Positions 12,492-24,635 of a DNA stretch of 64,000 nt are shown piece by piece. How positions within the stretch are numbered: the first letter of the stretch is position 1; each line of letters opens with the position of its first letter. The notes below the pieces were generated by a model. It did not search any database, was not told the origin of the DNA, and worked only from the letters and a program-made list of their open reading frames with translations. Made by a program: the position numbers and the translations under genes. The DNA is from Steinernema hermaphroditum (lineage: Eukaryota; Nematoda; Chromadorea; Rhabditida; Steinernematidae): NCBI GenBank assembly GCA_030435675.1, contig CM059622.1, forward strand, positions 11,966,001-12,030,000. The letters are read 5' to 3'.

Positions 12492-15116
12492 TTTATTGTT
12501 GCTGCATTTGCTATGTAAAGTATGATCAAAGATTGTCGCCGGAAGATCACAGATATCAAGTGCACTTCAGCTTAAGTATCAAAAACCAACGGTTCTCCCT
12601 ACGTGTCCAGACGACGCGAAAACACCTGATAACATTAACGAGGTCCCCGTGGTTAACTTGAGGGCAACTAATCGCATTTCCGAAAGCAGATCTTGCGACG
12701 TTCAATAAACAATATGAAATACCATTAGAAATTCCAACTTTTCCAACAGAAGAGAGCCATTTGCAAGAAAAAACTCATTAGATTCTTGCGCTCCAGGGAT
12801 TTCATTTCACAATGATTCTTTCAAGTCTATTTTTATCGATGCGAGCTTTGTTCAAAACAAAGCTATTATTGGATTCGGATCGAAAACGTCAACTTTCGGA
12901 CCAATTGAGCTTAATGTATACATAAATACATCAGTAATTGCAAAAAAGGGCGATTCGGAAGCTGGAGCTGTGGAATGAGACCGTATAAGTGCCGCGATCG
13001 TTTTGCCCCTAGGAATTTGTTTGTTTTTTGTTCTGATTTTGGTTTTGCTCTGTCTGGGAGACGACCTAATCGATTCATGAGTCCGGCTTCCAGACTACAG
13101 CCTGCAACCTACAGGCTGTCGCAAAGAAAGCACGTCTGGGGATTTTCATTTTCGAAATCCCAATGTGAGACCGGTTGGAAAGCGATGGTTGCATTACACT
13201 TAGATATTCCGTTGCACAAAGAAGATGTCAATGTGTTTTTCGAAGCCGCTGATGATCTTGGGATCATATGATAAACACAACATATAAATGAAACGTTTCG
13301 TAAAATGCGTCCAGTACTTTTTCGATGTTGATTTTTATGTTTCAGCAACGAACAACGATCGCCTATGTGAAACCTCGTTTTCTTACTGAATACTGTAATA
13401 ATGAGCTCATGGAATGTACACCTGCTTTTTGGTTTCATAGCATTTAACCTGACTCTACATGTATGTAAACACAAAACAATGTGACCATCATTCATGTGTC
13501 GTCCTTTCCCCGGAAGTATCCATATATAGACCGTTACGTAACTGTCATAACAACACATCCTATTGAATTTGGTTGGTTATAAGGAACCGCATGCTTTGCT
13601 GAGCGGTCACATCCACAGATTGCTTGAAAAAGTTGAGTGTTTGTGATCGTAGAAACTTTGTGACCTAGTGGTATTTTACCCATAAAAAACTGATTAGCTA
13701 ACGGCGTCGCTCGAATAATTGCAGCCTTTTTCTTCAGACGACCGTGTTGTCCTTTTGATCGTCAGGGTGTCCTCCGCAAAAGCAGTCAGTGAGTGGGGTA
13801 ATTGGAGGATTGAGAAAACAGCCGAGTGCTGTCTGATTGTGTAGATAATTCGCTTTAAAGTCTGCGCAACTTGATAAGTTTTAAAGTGCTTTATTGTCAT
13901 ATAATCAGATAAAAGGGTAGTTCAGCCTGGCAGCCGCTCAAGTAACCCCTTTCCGGTCATCCTCGTCATCTTATTGCTGTCGAATAGTTTCAATTTCTAT
14001 GGTAGTCAAATAACAACTGTCTCGGAAGCTAAAGGCATTCACACGGTGCTGATTCAGGGGGGAAGTGTATCAAAAATGTACACGGATTACGACAATTGCT
14101 TAGTAAATGGGAAACACCTATTATTTGTTCCACAAAAGAACGATTATTTGTCCGCTACAACTTGCTTTTTAATCCTTAATCAGCCATGTGTGCATTTAGT
14201 TCTTGTCGTGTTCTTAGCCGGCATGCTCTACTGACTTGAGGTGCGGGCTAGATTGGGAAGGGTGCATTACTTTAACGACACCGGTATTGCGAGCAGCTCA
14301 TCTCTAGACTTGTTCCTTCTTCGAAAAAATATATTGTTTTGGCTGGATTCGGATGAGTGCTGAGGCAAAACCGGTATTAGCTGTGGAATGTTCACAAACA
14401 CTTGATCATCTGGTATATGCAGAGAAGGCAGAGATGAATGCGAAGTAACAACAAAAAGGAACCATTTTCTGTGTGTGAATGACTGCCGCTTGTTGACTGT
14501 GTCAAAGCGCCTGTGAAACAGAGGTTATATGAAACAGAGGTTATATCCACATTGCGTACCTCTTAAACCTGGGCTTGGCTACCGGTTAGGTTCATATCTA
14601 AGCTTTTAAGGAGGCGGGCGAACGAAGCGAGCCCCGTATTCATTTTTGTCCATGTGCTGACATCCTATACTTGGCCTAGGCTCATACCTATACATGTCCT
14701 TCTAATCAAGCTCGAATGGCGAGCCTTGTGGTCTTCGTAGGCACGTCTTGGCGGTTATCTAAATCGCCGGTAATTTCTGGTCGATCGTGTGTCATTGAAG
14801 GTGGCACCGGCGAGCTCTGCAGTCTTGGTAGCGTAGCGTAACATTTAAGTGGCAACTCTGTAACAACTCTGTACATCTCCACACTGACCCCCACATTCGT
14901 GTTTACCGGACCCGGTCTGTATTCATGCACTTATGCTGGTAAAGATCGCTTGAAATGGACGGGCATTTACAATGAAAACATAACCCTATGTATGAACTTG
15001 AGTACATTTATGTTTGCGCCATTTTGTATGCTGAAATTCTTAGGCAGGATAATACAATGTTGAGCGCATTGTCGGCACTAATTTCCACGATACCATGCTT
15101 TATGGTCGCATTTCAG
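12492..15116. other. Interval with a possible extra TMED exon; otherwise no clear gene
   Basis: At about 12557-12695 an acceptor (CACTTCAG) is followed by an open, coding-like stretch ending in TAA and AATAAA. It may be an alternative last exon of the TMED gene. An open frame at 13974-14234 (86 aa, beginning with CTG, hydrophobic end) is unrecognised and probably not real. A 16-bp unit ATGAAACAGAGGTTAT is repeated in tandem near 14515-14550. Nothing else is recognisable. Confidence 0.4.
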
Positions 15117-16299
15117 ATGGAGGTCTACTTATTTCGTCCTGAAGAATATGAGCGCCACTACAACTGCTCGCACATGAACCACTCACAGTGGACTGAATTT
15201 GCCACAGCGCGACCTATTCTAGGCGGCATCTGCATTGCAACTGGCTCTATCAATATCGTAGGGAACACATTTTGTGCTCAAGTTACAGAAGCTTTAGATG
15301 GCATACGTTTTGTGTCTGTCGGTGATACGGAAACCGAAATTCTTCCAGTACTCCTGCTTCAAGATCATGTTCTTTCTCGGCCTTCTCGACACAACCTGCA
15401 TCCTCTTCAACTCCTTCCTCACTGGCTATTTTCACATAACTGGAACGGTGTTCTGCCTCGCTCCTAACCTACAGTACATAACTGGATGCATTCTTGTTGG
15501 TAAGAGCGTAAGCCTCAAATGAATAAGATGTTCTCTGCTCTCGTAGGATGCTGGTTCGGCGAATGTTGCGGCTGTGCACTTCTTGCTTTCAACCGATGCA
15601 TCGACTTCGTTCTCCCCAAATATTCCGCTTTTCTTTTCGACAATCGAAGGACCTACTTGTGGATAGTCGTCATGTATCTCTACGTTCTTTTCGCCATCTT
15701 CTTCGTCATACCTGTCATTCTGAACTCGGCGGCGATCATGTGGACCTTCGACGCGTTCCTCATATTCCCAAAGGACGTGGTGCCAGTGGACCACGGCTAT
15801 TTTGTCGCGAAAACCAACGACTACAACAACTACGTACTAATTGGGGCCATGGTGCTTTCGTACATCGTGCTGATCGTTGCTATCGGCATCAAAGGAAAGG
15901 GGACAAATCAGTCAAAAGCTCAAGCGCAGGTGAGAAAAGATAATTTCTCTAGACGGTTGTATTTTGTAGGTCTTAACGGTGGCATCGTTGATCTGCGGAT
16001 TGAACTTTGTGCCCGGATTTACGTTCCTCCTTCTTGAGACAATTCCCGTCACCGGGTTTCTGCTCTACTTCTGTCTTTTCACGTGGCAAATGGGAAACGG
16101 TAACTGCCCTGTGACTCTTAAATACATATAATTTTATCGTTTAGGTGGTGGCGGAATAATCCTTTTTCTGTTTAATAGATCAATTCGGTTCGAAGTTCTG
16201 AGGCTGTTCAGAGGATACCCACACCGTATCTCGTCAACCTTTACAACACCTCAAATGCGATCGAATCGAATCGCTACAGTGAATAATTTTGTGAAGTAA
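15117..16299 (+). CDS. Serpentine chemoreceptor, srt class (copy A)
   Basis: Seven-transmembrane chemoreceptor of the nematode-specific Srt class, expected in sensory cilia. Exons 15117-15257, 15298-15499, 15547-15929, 15970-16099 and 16145-16299 (141, 202, 383, 130 and 155 nt) give 336 aa. Class hallmarks are the N-terminal YNCS with a Trp ten residues on, the TM2-3 block SCFKIMFFLGLLD, a TGYFHITGTVFC segment, ALLAFNRCID after TM3 (the DRY-like position), and WQMGNGGGGIILFLFNRSIR near TM7. The first exon starts directly after a TTTCAG acceptor, so an untranslated exon or spliced leader precedes it. Its first four exons match copies B and C exactly in length, so the three descend from one gene. 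No breaks seen. Confidence 0.92.
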
Positions 16300-17534
16300 C
16301 GGTTAATGATGCGCTGAGATGTGATATTTGCTATATATGCTTACCGCTGTCCTTTTGTTGTTGAAATGTTGTTCTGGTTATCGTCAAATTAAGTCCTTTC
16401 TTCTTTGTCTTTCCTATTGCACCTTCATATTTTTTTCTAGTCTAATTAGTACATCTTGGTTTGTTTTCAATTGGTTCGAGCTTCATTTTTTTCAATAAAT
16501 ATCAAGATCAAGCTGAAACATTCAATGCAACTTGTTCAAAAATCTGTTTTAGGAGTGTTTAACTCCAGTGTTTAAAAGCATAAAGGGGAAGTTCAGTTCA
16601 CCCAGGTGATCTTGTGGGGAACACGTCAAACTTTACCATATTTGCCCATTTTTAGCACTAGAGCCTTGTGCGTCTTGAAGTTTAAATTGCTTCTAGCTCA
16701 CCTCGGAGAAGCCGTTTCTCTCAAATATTTAAAACTCGATGATAGAAATACAGGGTAGCTTAAAAAAGAACACCTGTACAAAAGTCTGGAACGTTATTTC
16801 CCCCCTTCGAAGGAAAATAGTTATAAATGCCTTTGTCTTCGTAATTTTGGAACTTCGGACGTGGAGTCCGTATAGTGCGTTGGCCCCTTTCTGAATTTTA
16901 GAGTTTAAAAAGGGGCAGATATCCTTCTTCATCGGTTGTTTTCACCAGTTTCTTTTCATCGGTTTCTCATCGCTGACTCCCTGTGTTGAGGTGGGAGGTG
17001 TTGAGGACAGACATGGGCTTCGGCAGACAGTCTACACATCGTACATCGTCCCCACTGGACAGAAATCTACAATGCCATTTTCGTAGGCATCCAAGCGTGA
17101 GACTGGTCGGACAATGAAAAAGAGAAGCGAAAAACGACAAAAACCAACCGGCCTCATCGGTCCGAATTTCTCAATGGCTTTCTGGACTTCTGTCTGTAGA
17201 TGCATTTTTGGGCCACCCTGTTTACCTTTACGGTTCGCCTTTATCAGGAGGGTATGGTCCTATTGACTCTCAGTTGTGGGTCTACGTTTTCCGCGTTCGT
17301 GCGGGTGTTTAGACAAGGAACTGCTATTGATGGAATTTTCCGGACATGTTCCAACAAAAGAATACTAAAAGGATCAGGCTATTTGTCTACGTCATGTGTT
17401 CCCATGTTAACGGTAATAGTGAACAATAACAATCATGGCACACCACCAGATACATGATTCATTACGAGAACAGAAGCCAAAATCATTCAGACATCTCTGC
17501 TTATAAATGGTTACTCAATTCGCACGTTACATAC
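16300..17534. other. Interval downstream of srt copy A
   Basis: AT-rich sequence with an AATAAA near 16494. I see no coding exon or repeat here that I can support. Confidence 0.5.
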
Positions 17535-17822
17535 TTAAATCAGCCACAACATCGGTCTCATGCCATCTCCTGAATGAACTAACTTCGGGCGACGGTTGTC
17601 TGCTTCCACCGATTCGATGATTCCATCAAGATCTTCCCAGGGGTGAATGTTGTCGATCACGTCATCCAGAATGACGTCCTGGCGCGGCACAGCTATCGCC
17701 ACGGATTGTCTCTTCGGCGCAAACATGCGATTAATGTGCCTCGACATGGCGAATCCGTCGAGGCCGATGGCCATCGAATCAGCTTGACTAAGAATCAGAA
17801 GCAGAAGCAGGAATCGGATCAT
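17535..17822 (-). CDS. Small secreted protein, GLDG/RQP family, member 1
   Basis: One exon of 96 codons (95 aa). It has a clear signal peptide (MIRFLLLLLILSQADS), then AIGLDGFAMSRHINRMF, a basic patch (APKR), a long acidic stretch (about residues 50-78) and a C-terminus with RPMLWLI. The GLDGFAxSRHxNxMF block is nearly identical in member 3 (21.1 kb), and the RPxLWLI end is shared with it. Members 2 and 3 have an intron after about codon 41; this copy lacks it. The ATG lies 4 nt after a TTCCAG acceptor. I do not know the family. The layout (signal, basic spacers, short conserved blocks) would fit a processed peptide or a small secreted effector; that is inference. Confidence 0.7.
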   Translation of the reverse strand: MIRFLLLLLILSQADSMAIGLDGFAMSRHINRMFAPKRQSVAIAVPRQDVILDDVIDNIHPWEDLDGIIESVEADNRRPKLVHSGDGMRPMLWLI

Positions 17823-19157
17823 AGTTCTGGAACAAAAAATTATGAACACTATCCGACGAAGACCAGCCCGCAGCTAATTATATCTCGTCCTTCTCCCTTC
17901 GTCTCGGTTTTAAGATGGCATTTTGATGAATAATTGAAAAGACCTGATTGAATTATGGATGCTTGACGCTCTGGGTAAACAGGATTTCGGCTTTTCCCAG
18001 TGTCTCTCTCATTTTTCCATAACAAATATTAAATTATTCATCTTGGAAGACTGAAATAAACAGAAGCACATCGGTCAAATCGCTATACGTACAATTGAAC
18101 CAAGGTCTGAGAAGTAGCTATAATGAACTGGCACTCAGAATAAGTGAAACTGCACGGCAGGGCTAGTTGAGTGGCCGATCTGTTAGCACGCTTGACATTA
18201 CGGGTATTCGACCGTCATGCGCATGAGTCGATCTGTCTCCAGAGTGCACCGGTCAGAAAAGTGTTTAAGAGCACTTTAGCCGAAGTATTCATGCGGAAAG
18301 TGTCAGCATTTCGGATAGCGATAGTCGCGCATGCCCGATACGAATTTTAGCAAGAGTGCCTTGGCATTACCTCGGCGATTCACAAACCAACTTTAGGGAA
18401 CTTTTGTTTGTTTTCATATACGACAGCAAACTAATTTTCCAGCCACCAATTGAAGTTCAAAAACCATTTTCACACACGTCAAACGGCAATAAATCGAATT
18501 ATAAATTTAATTTCGCATAATATAAGAAACATTACTGGGAATTCAGTATTTGGAAGAATAAAGACAAATATGGCGCAATTCTACACAGGTGTTACAAAGA
18601 AACGGTTCTACTCCGCTTTTTTTTCACAGCACACAGTGGAAGATTTCACCTCGTGTGACCAAAAAGCTCCTAATGAAGCACTGAAACCTTTCACAATAAG
18701 ATGCCGGAATGAATGGTGCCCTAAATTGCTGTATTTCATTTCTTTTTTTGCACAATCTTTGACGTCAATGGTCTGTTTACAGTCTTTGTTGATGAACAAA
18801 GAAGAGAAGTGCTCTGCCGAAAAAGCTATGACTACATCGCTTACAGCAGTCATCAGAGGAAGCACTATGATGTTAGGATGTGACCGCCTTAGATTGAACT
18901 AAACAACACCCAACACCCAGGTATGAATCACTAAACGTTAGGACTGTCGGTGTTTTGCTAACTGTGCCGCAAGAAGCTTGGCTGTCAGCGTTGTAGTGTA
19001 TGCCTGACAGATTTCAAAGGAATGTCCACGCTAGTTGGGTCGGAAAGGTAGTTCCTGTCGCCATTTATATTGTGCGAGAAGAACAACACAACCGATATTC
19101 AAGCATCAATATTGAATGTGGGTCGGTGCGGCAAGTTCGTCGGGTCGGTGGTGCCTT
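17823..19157. other. Interval between family members 1 and 2
   Basis: No supported gene. A 150-codon open frame at 18450-18902 begins with TTG, is AT-rich and has no splice or family support, so I do not call it. Confidence 0.45.
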
Positions 19158-19528
19158 TCAATGTCTTAGCCAGTCCAACCGGATTTTGCGATTCTTTGGA
19201 AGGCGTCCTGGAAAAGCACGTTTGTCGATGATGGTGTCTTCGTATATTTCAGGAGAAATTGGAATCAACTCCTTAGGGTCGACATCCACATCAATGATCG
19301 GAATAGGTACTTCTTCAGGGGTGCCGGTTTTCGCTCCCCTTTTCAGACGGTTACTATAGTCTACAAAAGTAGGTAATGTACAATAAAGCTAATTGACTTG
19401 TTACCTTGTCCCGCTCGCACACCTCTGTTCACGGTTCTCGCCAGCATCTGACCATCGATTCCGAGGAGCAGTCCATGGCTGCACTCGAGTGCCAAGAGGA
19501 CAAGAAGGATATAAGCGGGTGCTTTCAT
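19158..19528 (-). CDS. Small secreted protein, GLDG/RQP family, member 2
   Basis: Two exons (19405-19528, 124 nt; 19158-19360, 203 nt) joined by a 44 nt phase-1 intron give 108 aa. Signal peptide MKAPAYILLVLLALECSHG is followed by LLLGIDGQMLARTVNR, matching the GLDGFAxSRHxN block of members 1 and 3 position for position. Exon 2 is basic (NRLKRGAK), then acidic and Pro/Ile-rich (PIPIIDVDVDP, PISPEIYED), and ends IRLDWLRH, echoing the LWLIRK end of member 3. Exon 1 has exactly the same length and phase as exon 1 of members 3 and 7, which supports common descent. The most diverged of the three minus-strand copies. Confidence 0.75.
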
Positions 19529-20102
19529 TGCCGCTTGACAAAGACTGAATACCAAAACCAACTGAAACGAATGGCGCGTTTTTTGCCTTATCGGTAAGGT
19601 CAATGAATAATTAAAAATGCTTAATGGAATTATAAATGTATTTGGGATTGGGATAAAGCTTGAAATTTTCAGGTGTGTCAAATAAAAAACGACCATAAAA
19701 CAACTTCGCTCGTTTGACTGGCAACCTCAAACAAGCATACATCGTCTGTCTTCTATGAAAATAATTTGATGATGTCTTTGTTTGCTGAATATCATTCCTG
19801 ATTAAATTAGCACGATGTTCTTGTAAACAACACTAATTAGAAGGCTGTTTTCCACATCACGTCAACATGTCAGTGGAACAATAGGCGAACTGACACAATG
19901 TCGGCAGGAATGTTCGTTCTAGAGAAACATAGAAGGGTTAACAGGGAGAGTTGATGAATCTAGGATATAGCAATCAGGTCTTCAAGTTTTTTAACGATGA
20001 ATATGGATACATCTAACGCTCATGTTTTAGATGACGTAATGGTGTACATATTCATCGGGAAAGACTTGAAAACCTAATTGTTATGTCCATCTAAATAGTA
20101 TC
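19529..20102. other. Interval, nothing recognised
   Basis: AT-rich DNA between family member 2 and the transposase relic. I see no coding, RNA or repeat structure. Confidence 0.4.
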
Positions 20103-20960
20103 ATGCGCTTTCTTCCTTTTATTGCTAGCCATGCACCGCGCATTTTAAAGTCTGTTAAAGTTGATTTCGGGCAATATGAGGTCAAGCGGGTCGTCGATCA
20201 TCACACGAAGACAGGACAAGTCACGAATGTGGGGTCGGCAGATGCCAAAACAAAACAGTGCAAACTCCAGCTGCTCGAGAAGATATTTTGAAGAAATGAA
20301 ATAGGAATCCAGCTCACAGTGCAAGGCAGCCAAAATGCATGGAATTTCGGAGTTAAGTGCCCCAAGAACATTGAAGGAAGACTTGAAGACGTGCCTGTGC
20401 AAGCAAAACTTGACGACGGAGAACATAAAAAATGCCGAGTGATAAGGGCAGCCGTCGTAGGTCGGATGGTCGCAGGGTGCAGATTGAACACAATCATGTT
20501 TTCGGATGCGAAGCGATTCACTGTCTAAGTGGTGCCAAGTTATCATTAGTAGGTTCCTGGGGGTTCTTCGTTGGCGGCGAAAAGACCCAGAGAAATGTCA
20601 TTTATGTGATGTTATTTCTATGCTGTGCAACCAGAACGTGGTGTTTCTTGTTTTCGAAGAAAAGGAGAGTTCTACTGGCGACGTCTATAGGCGGCGCATT
20701 CTAGAAGGTATTGCGAAACCGTGGGTAGGAAAGAAGGCGTCGAGCGGACGTTCCAGCAAGATCGGCTCATGGCGCACACTTGGCTTCGACGGTCGATTAG
20801 GTGCTCTTCCGTGCCGACTCCTTCTGCACCGCGCTCATCTCGCAGGCACTCCGCACAATCGCCTTCCACGCCCTCAAGGAGCGCCTGGCCCAGATGAACC
20901 CGAAGGCGCAGATAAACCCGAAGCACCGTGATAAAGTGCCGCAACACCTGACTTTGGGCA
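20103..20960 (+). pseudogene. Tc1/mariner-type transposase relic
   Basis: Fragments in shifting plus-strand frames follow the order of a mariner/Tc1 transposase. First comes a helix-turn-helix tail (EVKRVVDHHTKTGQV, about 20180). The first catalytic-Asp motif appears as TIMFSDAKRFTV near 20500, ended by a stop at about 20526. Next is a stretch resembling the region before the second motif (RRILEGIAKPW, about 20690). Last is FQQD (ERTFQQDRLMAH, near 20755), the second catalytic Asp. Spacing between the two Asp motifs (about 260 nt) is as expected. Stops and at least two frame changes mean it cannot encode an enzyme. Terminal inverted repeats were not found by eye. The GC-rich block 20790-20940 is probably the 3' part of the same relic. 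Confidence 0.6.
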
Positions 20961-21095
20961 CAGAGGTGCATTCGATACAAGGAAACATTTATTGCAAATC
21001 CAAACTGTTTAATTTAAATAGTCCAAATAACAAGTGGCGATTGAGAGTGCAGTTCTTTAGTTGTTCAAGCCAACTAGGCAATGACTGATTTTTGA

Positions 21096-21455
21096 TCACT
21101 TCCGGATTAGCCAAAGCCGCGGACGTGTCTTCAGTCTATAGGGCGACGGACGTGGAACCACTTCAGGTTCGATAACTTCAAAAGGTTCGTCTAGTTCGAG
21201 GGAAGGATTAAGGTTAATCATAGCCGGCTGACGCATCATCATGTTTAGGTCAAGTTGTTTAACAGGCGGAGGAGGCTCCGGAATTTCTAAATTTTGTGGT
21301 TACTCATCGTTGACAGCACTATGTCATTTACCTGATTTCTTGCCGAACATTTTGTTCAGATGCCTGGAAACGGCGAATCCATCAAGGCCGAAGGACATCC
21401 CCTGGACTTGCAAAATAAGAAGGACAAAAATAGTGGCCTTGCTCAAAAAAGCCAT
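21096..21455 (-). CDS. Small secreted protein, GLDG/RQP family, member 3
   Basis: Two exons (21332-21455, 124 nt; 21096-21286, 191 nt) with a 45 nt phase-1 intron give 104 aa. The signal peptide (MAFLSKATIFVLLILQVQG) is followed by MSFGLDGFAVSRHLNKMF and a basic GKKS at the exon end. Exon 2 starts EIPEPPPPVKQ and contains NMMMRQPAMINLNPSLELDE, the motif it shares with the plus-strand members at 34.5 and 38.3 kb. It ends RLKTRPRLWLIRK, shared with member 1. This copy therefore links the minus-strand 'GLDG' group with the plus-strand 'RQP' group. No cysteines are present after the signal peptide, so it is not a disulphide-rich peptide. Confidence 0.78.
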
Positions 21456-24400
21456 TACCTAAAAGAAGAGGGCAATTGACGAAAAGAAGATGACAATTCC
21501 ACGCTGTCCCGAGAACATGAAGTCAGATGAGCAATGGAACAAAATGGCCTCTTTTATGTGTAGGGTTTCAATAGAGAAGTGCGTCATTGAGTCTTCGCGA
21601 TCGCACGTAACTTTGAACAACGAATTGCTCATACCACTTCGCTTGAAAAGAGACATTCCGCCTACTTACTTCCCGGCTTAAATTTTATGTCCGTGGGATG
21701 GGATGCGCTATTTCAGGCAATCCCTCAGACCACGCGCTTATCGCTCAATCCAAATCTGTGTGTCATGAATTTTGAGTGGTTCAAACAAACCTGTAAGAAA
21801 CAGAAACCTTTGAGAAGTGGAGGCTGTGAAAACAATGGTATACTTCTAAAAAAATCTCTTTGAAAACAAGCGCAAACATCTATGTATAAGGTATAGTCTG
21901 TCGCCAAAAAAGACTTCCGCACACATCACAACGACACATTCGAGATAGGCTGCTGATGATATAAATGATGTTGGTCTCATTTTAACAGCGAATAGCAAGT
22001 AACCCTTTACGGATAGTAGCGGAATACCGATAAGGAATGTTCTTATGAGCCTATTGGACTCTAACATGGCCGATCCAAAGATGTAGGCGGAAAGTTATAA
22101 TGCATTTTATATCTCTTACTTCGGATGAATTCAAGGAAATAGATCTGATCAAACATTTAATGATTCGTTTACGGTAGCAGATCCAATTAAAGGTCGACTG
22201 CTTTTTCGATCGACAAATAGGTTAACTGATAATGAATTCAGTTCACTCGGGGGACAATTAATCTATTTATTAATCAGCGGGCACCACAATTAAATCGGTC
22301 AGGAATCTGATTAAAGCGTAGGTTAAAGCAGATTACCTATTTTTGGATCGAAAAGGTAACATGGATAAGGCGTTCGCGGAGAAATGTGGCACCATGAGGC
22401 AAGTTGTACATGGGTTGGCACCGGCAGCTGTGTAAGAAATTAATTGGGACTAAAAGTCAACACCATTTTCCGCAATGGTCTTGCTGTCTTATAGCCACCA
22501 AAACAAGAGTATGATACTCAAATAGGAGTATTTTACTTAAAGTAGATTGCTTATTTTTGGTTCGAGAAGGGAAATGATACGAGAAGTGCGGTCGCAATGT
22601 ACGTTAACAAGGTAATAGGTAAAACGTCCAACATGAGGTCACCAAACTCTTACGCAAACCGAGTACCAAAACATTACGTACTAACTGGCGCGCAGATGGA
22701 TTCTAAGTTTAGTCGCAAATTGGTACATTCGGGGGAAAGTACTCGTACACGCAACAGCTTTGTGATGGACGGAATATGTCCGTATACTCACCGCATGGTT
22801 TGGGACCTCTATGCCCAGCTTTGATCAAAATTCAAATGAAATTTTAAATGAGCACTCACATTTCAAGGGGCGTTTAAGTAAACAACCCATAAATCACTGA
22901 AATACAAGCTGAATTTTATATATCTGCTTATGAATATTTGACGCGGCTCTCGCCGCCGGACCGGCAACTACAAAACAGCGCTTTTGTTATTGCTAAACTT
23001 TCTAGGTCTCGAAGAACAAATGAAACATTTAACCCCGATCATGTGTTGTATTCAAAAGCAAAATGCGCAGCTGTGAGGATTAAAAAAAAACAATCTGACT
23101 AACGTCACCGATACCTAATTGATACAGTGCAAAATACGTCAAGGGCGATAAAAATTCCGCGGATACAACTGTCAGAGAAACGCTGTCACTAATTAGTCAA
23201 CCATCCTGCAATTGCATTTAAGGTCAACTATGGAAACGCCGACGCGAAAAGCTCCAAACGGATAATGAATAGCTAAGCTGGTGGGTGCATAGGGAGGGAG
23301 TCACTTATCTTTGTAAAACTGTTTGAATTCTCAAAGGGGAAGTCGAAGTGATGTTTACTGCTTGCTTGTTTACGCCAGTGTCGCCCGAGACACTTGAATA
23401 GTTCGCTCTTTTCTGCCGTTCGACAACAAAAACACATCAGGTTTAGACGTTTTTTTCTGTAAGGCTTGTTAAAAACGGCACAAAGCTGCACCCACAGTTC
23501 TTGTGAAATGAAAGAGCTAAGCAGAGTGGCATATAAGATTGCGGAGACAAAAGCCGTTTAATGCCTTCGCAATTATGCGATTAGCAGTCGGAAAAACGTC
23601 GGAAACTGCTTCCAATTACCCGACAATTATCCAGCTAGTTCAACGATTCCAAGAAAGTTCGTCCGCACTGCGGAACACACAAAATAAGTTTATGAGGAAT
23701 CTTCGACTGTACGGAGGGCCTAACTTTTTGCTCCTGCTTTAAAGCCGTTCGGGAGATGGGATGTCAATCGACGGACCTGATCGGTATTGCTTCATCAAAA
23801 CTGTTAGCAAAAGGCCAAAAATAAGGCCTTGTGCATAGAAAGGTAAGAACATGGAAAGTAAACCCAATGTCGGTTAAATTTTTGTCTGGCATCTGAAACG
23901 GAAGGTCTCAAATAAAAGCACAGAGCTTCATGACATTAAGACTATTATACAAAATAAAGACTTGTGCTCCCAAACTTCCATGCTGCTCAGAGAGATGTTC
24001 TGAGTTATCATGCTCCGCACATATTCACTAACAAGGAAACGGTCGAAGTTTTAACGCTAAGATCGCCGTGAGACTAGGGGCAAACGGTAGGCCTCGTTGA
24101 GTGTATAAATTACGCAAAAAATTAGCTGCTCACACGCGTTCTACATATGTCCGTTAAAAATGCGGACACAAGAAGCTTAGACATTGGGAATTAAGTATAG
24201 CCCTGCGGGTGGCAAGATTGAAGCTCACAGAAGTGGCTGAGAAACTGTAAAAAACACATTCTAAGAGCGGTCGCACCTAAGCTGTCTGTGCGGCCCATTG
24301 GGAACGTATTTCATTCGAAACATCCCAATGTCGGTTAAATTTTTTGTTTGGCATCTGAAACGGAAAGTCTCAAAAATAAAAGCACAGAGCTTCATGACAT

Positions 24401-24635
24401 TAAGACTATTACAAAATAAGGACTTGTGCTCTCAAAGTTCCATGCTGCTCAGAGAGATTAAAAAATGTTAAAAAATGCGGATACAAAACGATTGGACATT
24501 GGGAATCACCGGTGGGAAGCGAATGTTACGCCACATCAAATTCTCGACTTTAATACAAACAGTTTTAGTTGATTTTGACATTGATCAGAAGTTCTTTTGT
24601 ACACTATTCACACAGAGATGCTGCCGGTAAAATTT
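21456..24635. other. Gene-poor, repeat-bearing interval
   Basis: No supported gene in 3.2 kb. Related sequences recur near 22321-22400 and 22533-22590 (shared TTAAAG.AGATT and TATTTTTGG). A well-conserved 135-bp direct repeat lies at 23863 and 24324 (listed separately). Short open frames such as 23539-23742 have no support. Confidence 0.5.
23863..24508. repeat. Direct repeat pair, about 135 bp plus a trailing block
   Basis: Copies at 23863-23996 and 24324-24458 are about 90% identical by eye, from CCCAATGTCGGTTAAATTTT to GCTGCTCAGAGAGAT. A second shared block (AAAATGCGGA.ACA ... GACATTGGGAAT) follows each, at 24156-24193 and 24471-24508. The second copy is therefore the same element with an internal deletion. 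No coding potential seen. Probably a non-autonomous or decayed transposable element. Confidence 0.75.

Noticed and set aside
13974..14234. 86-codon frame with a hydrophobic end
   Set aside because: CTG start, no splice support, no recognisable motif.
18450..18902. 150-codon open frame
   Set aside because: Starts with TTG, is AT-rich, lacks any family pattern, and an equally open frame lies on the other strand.
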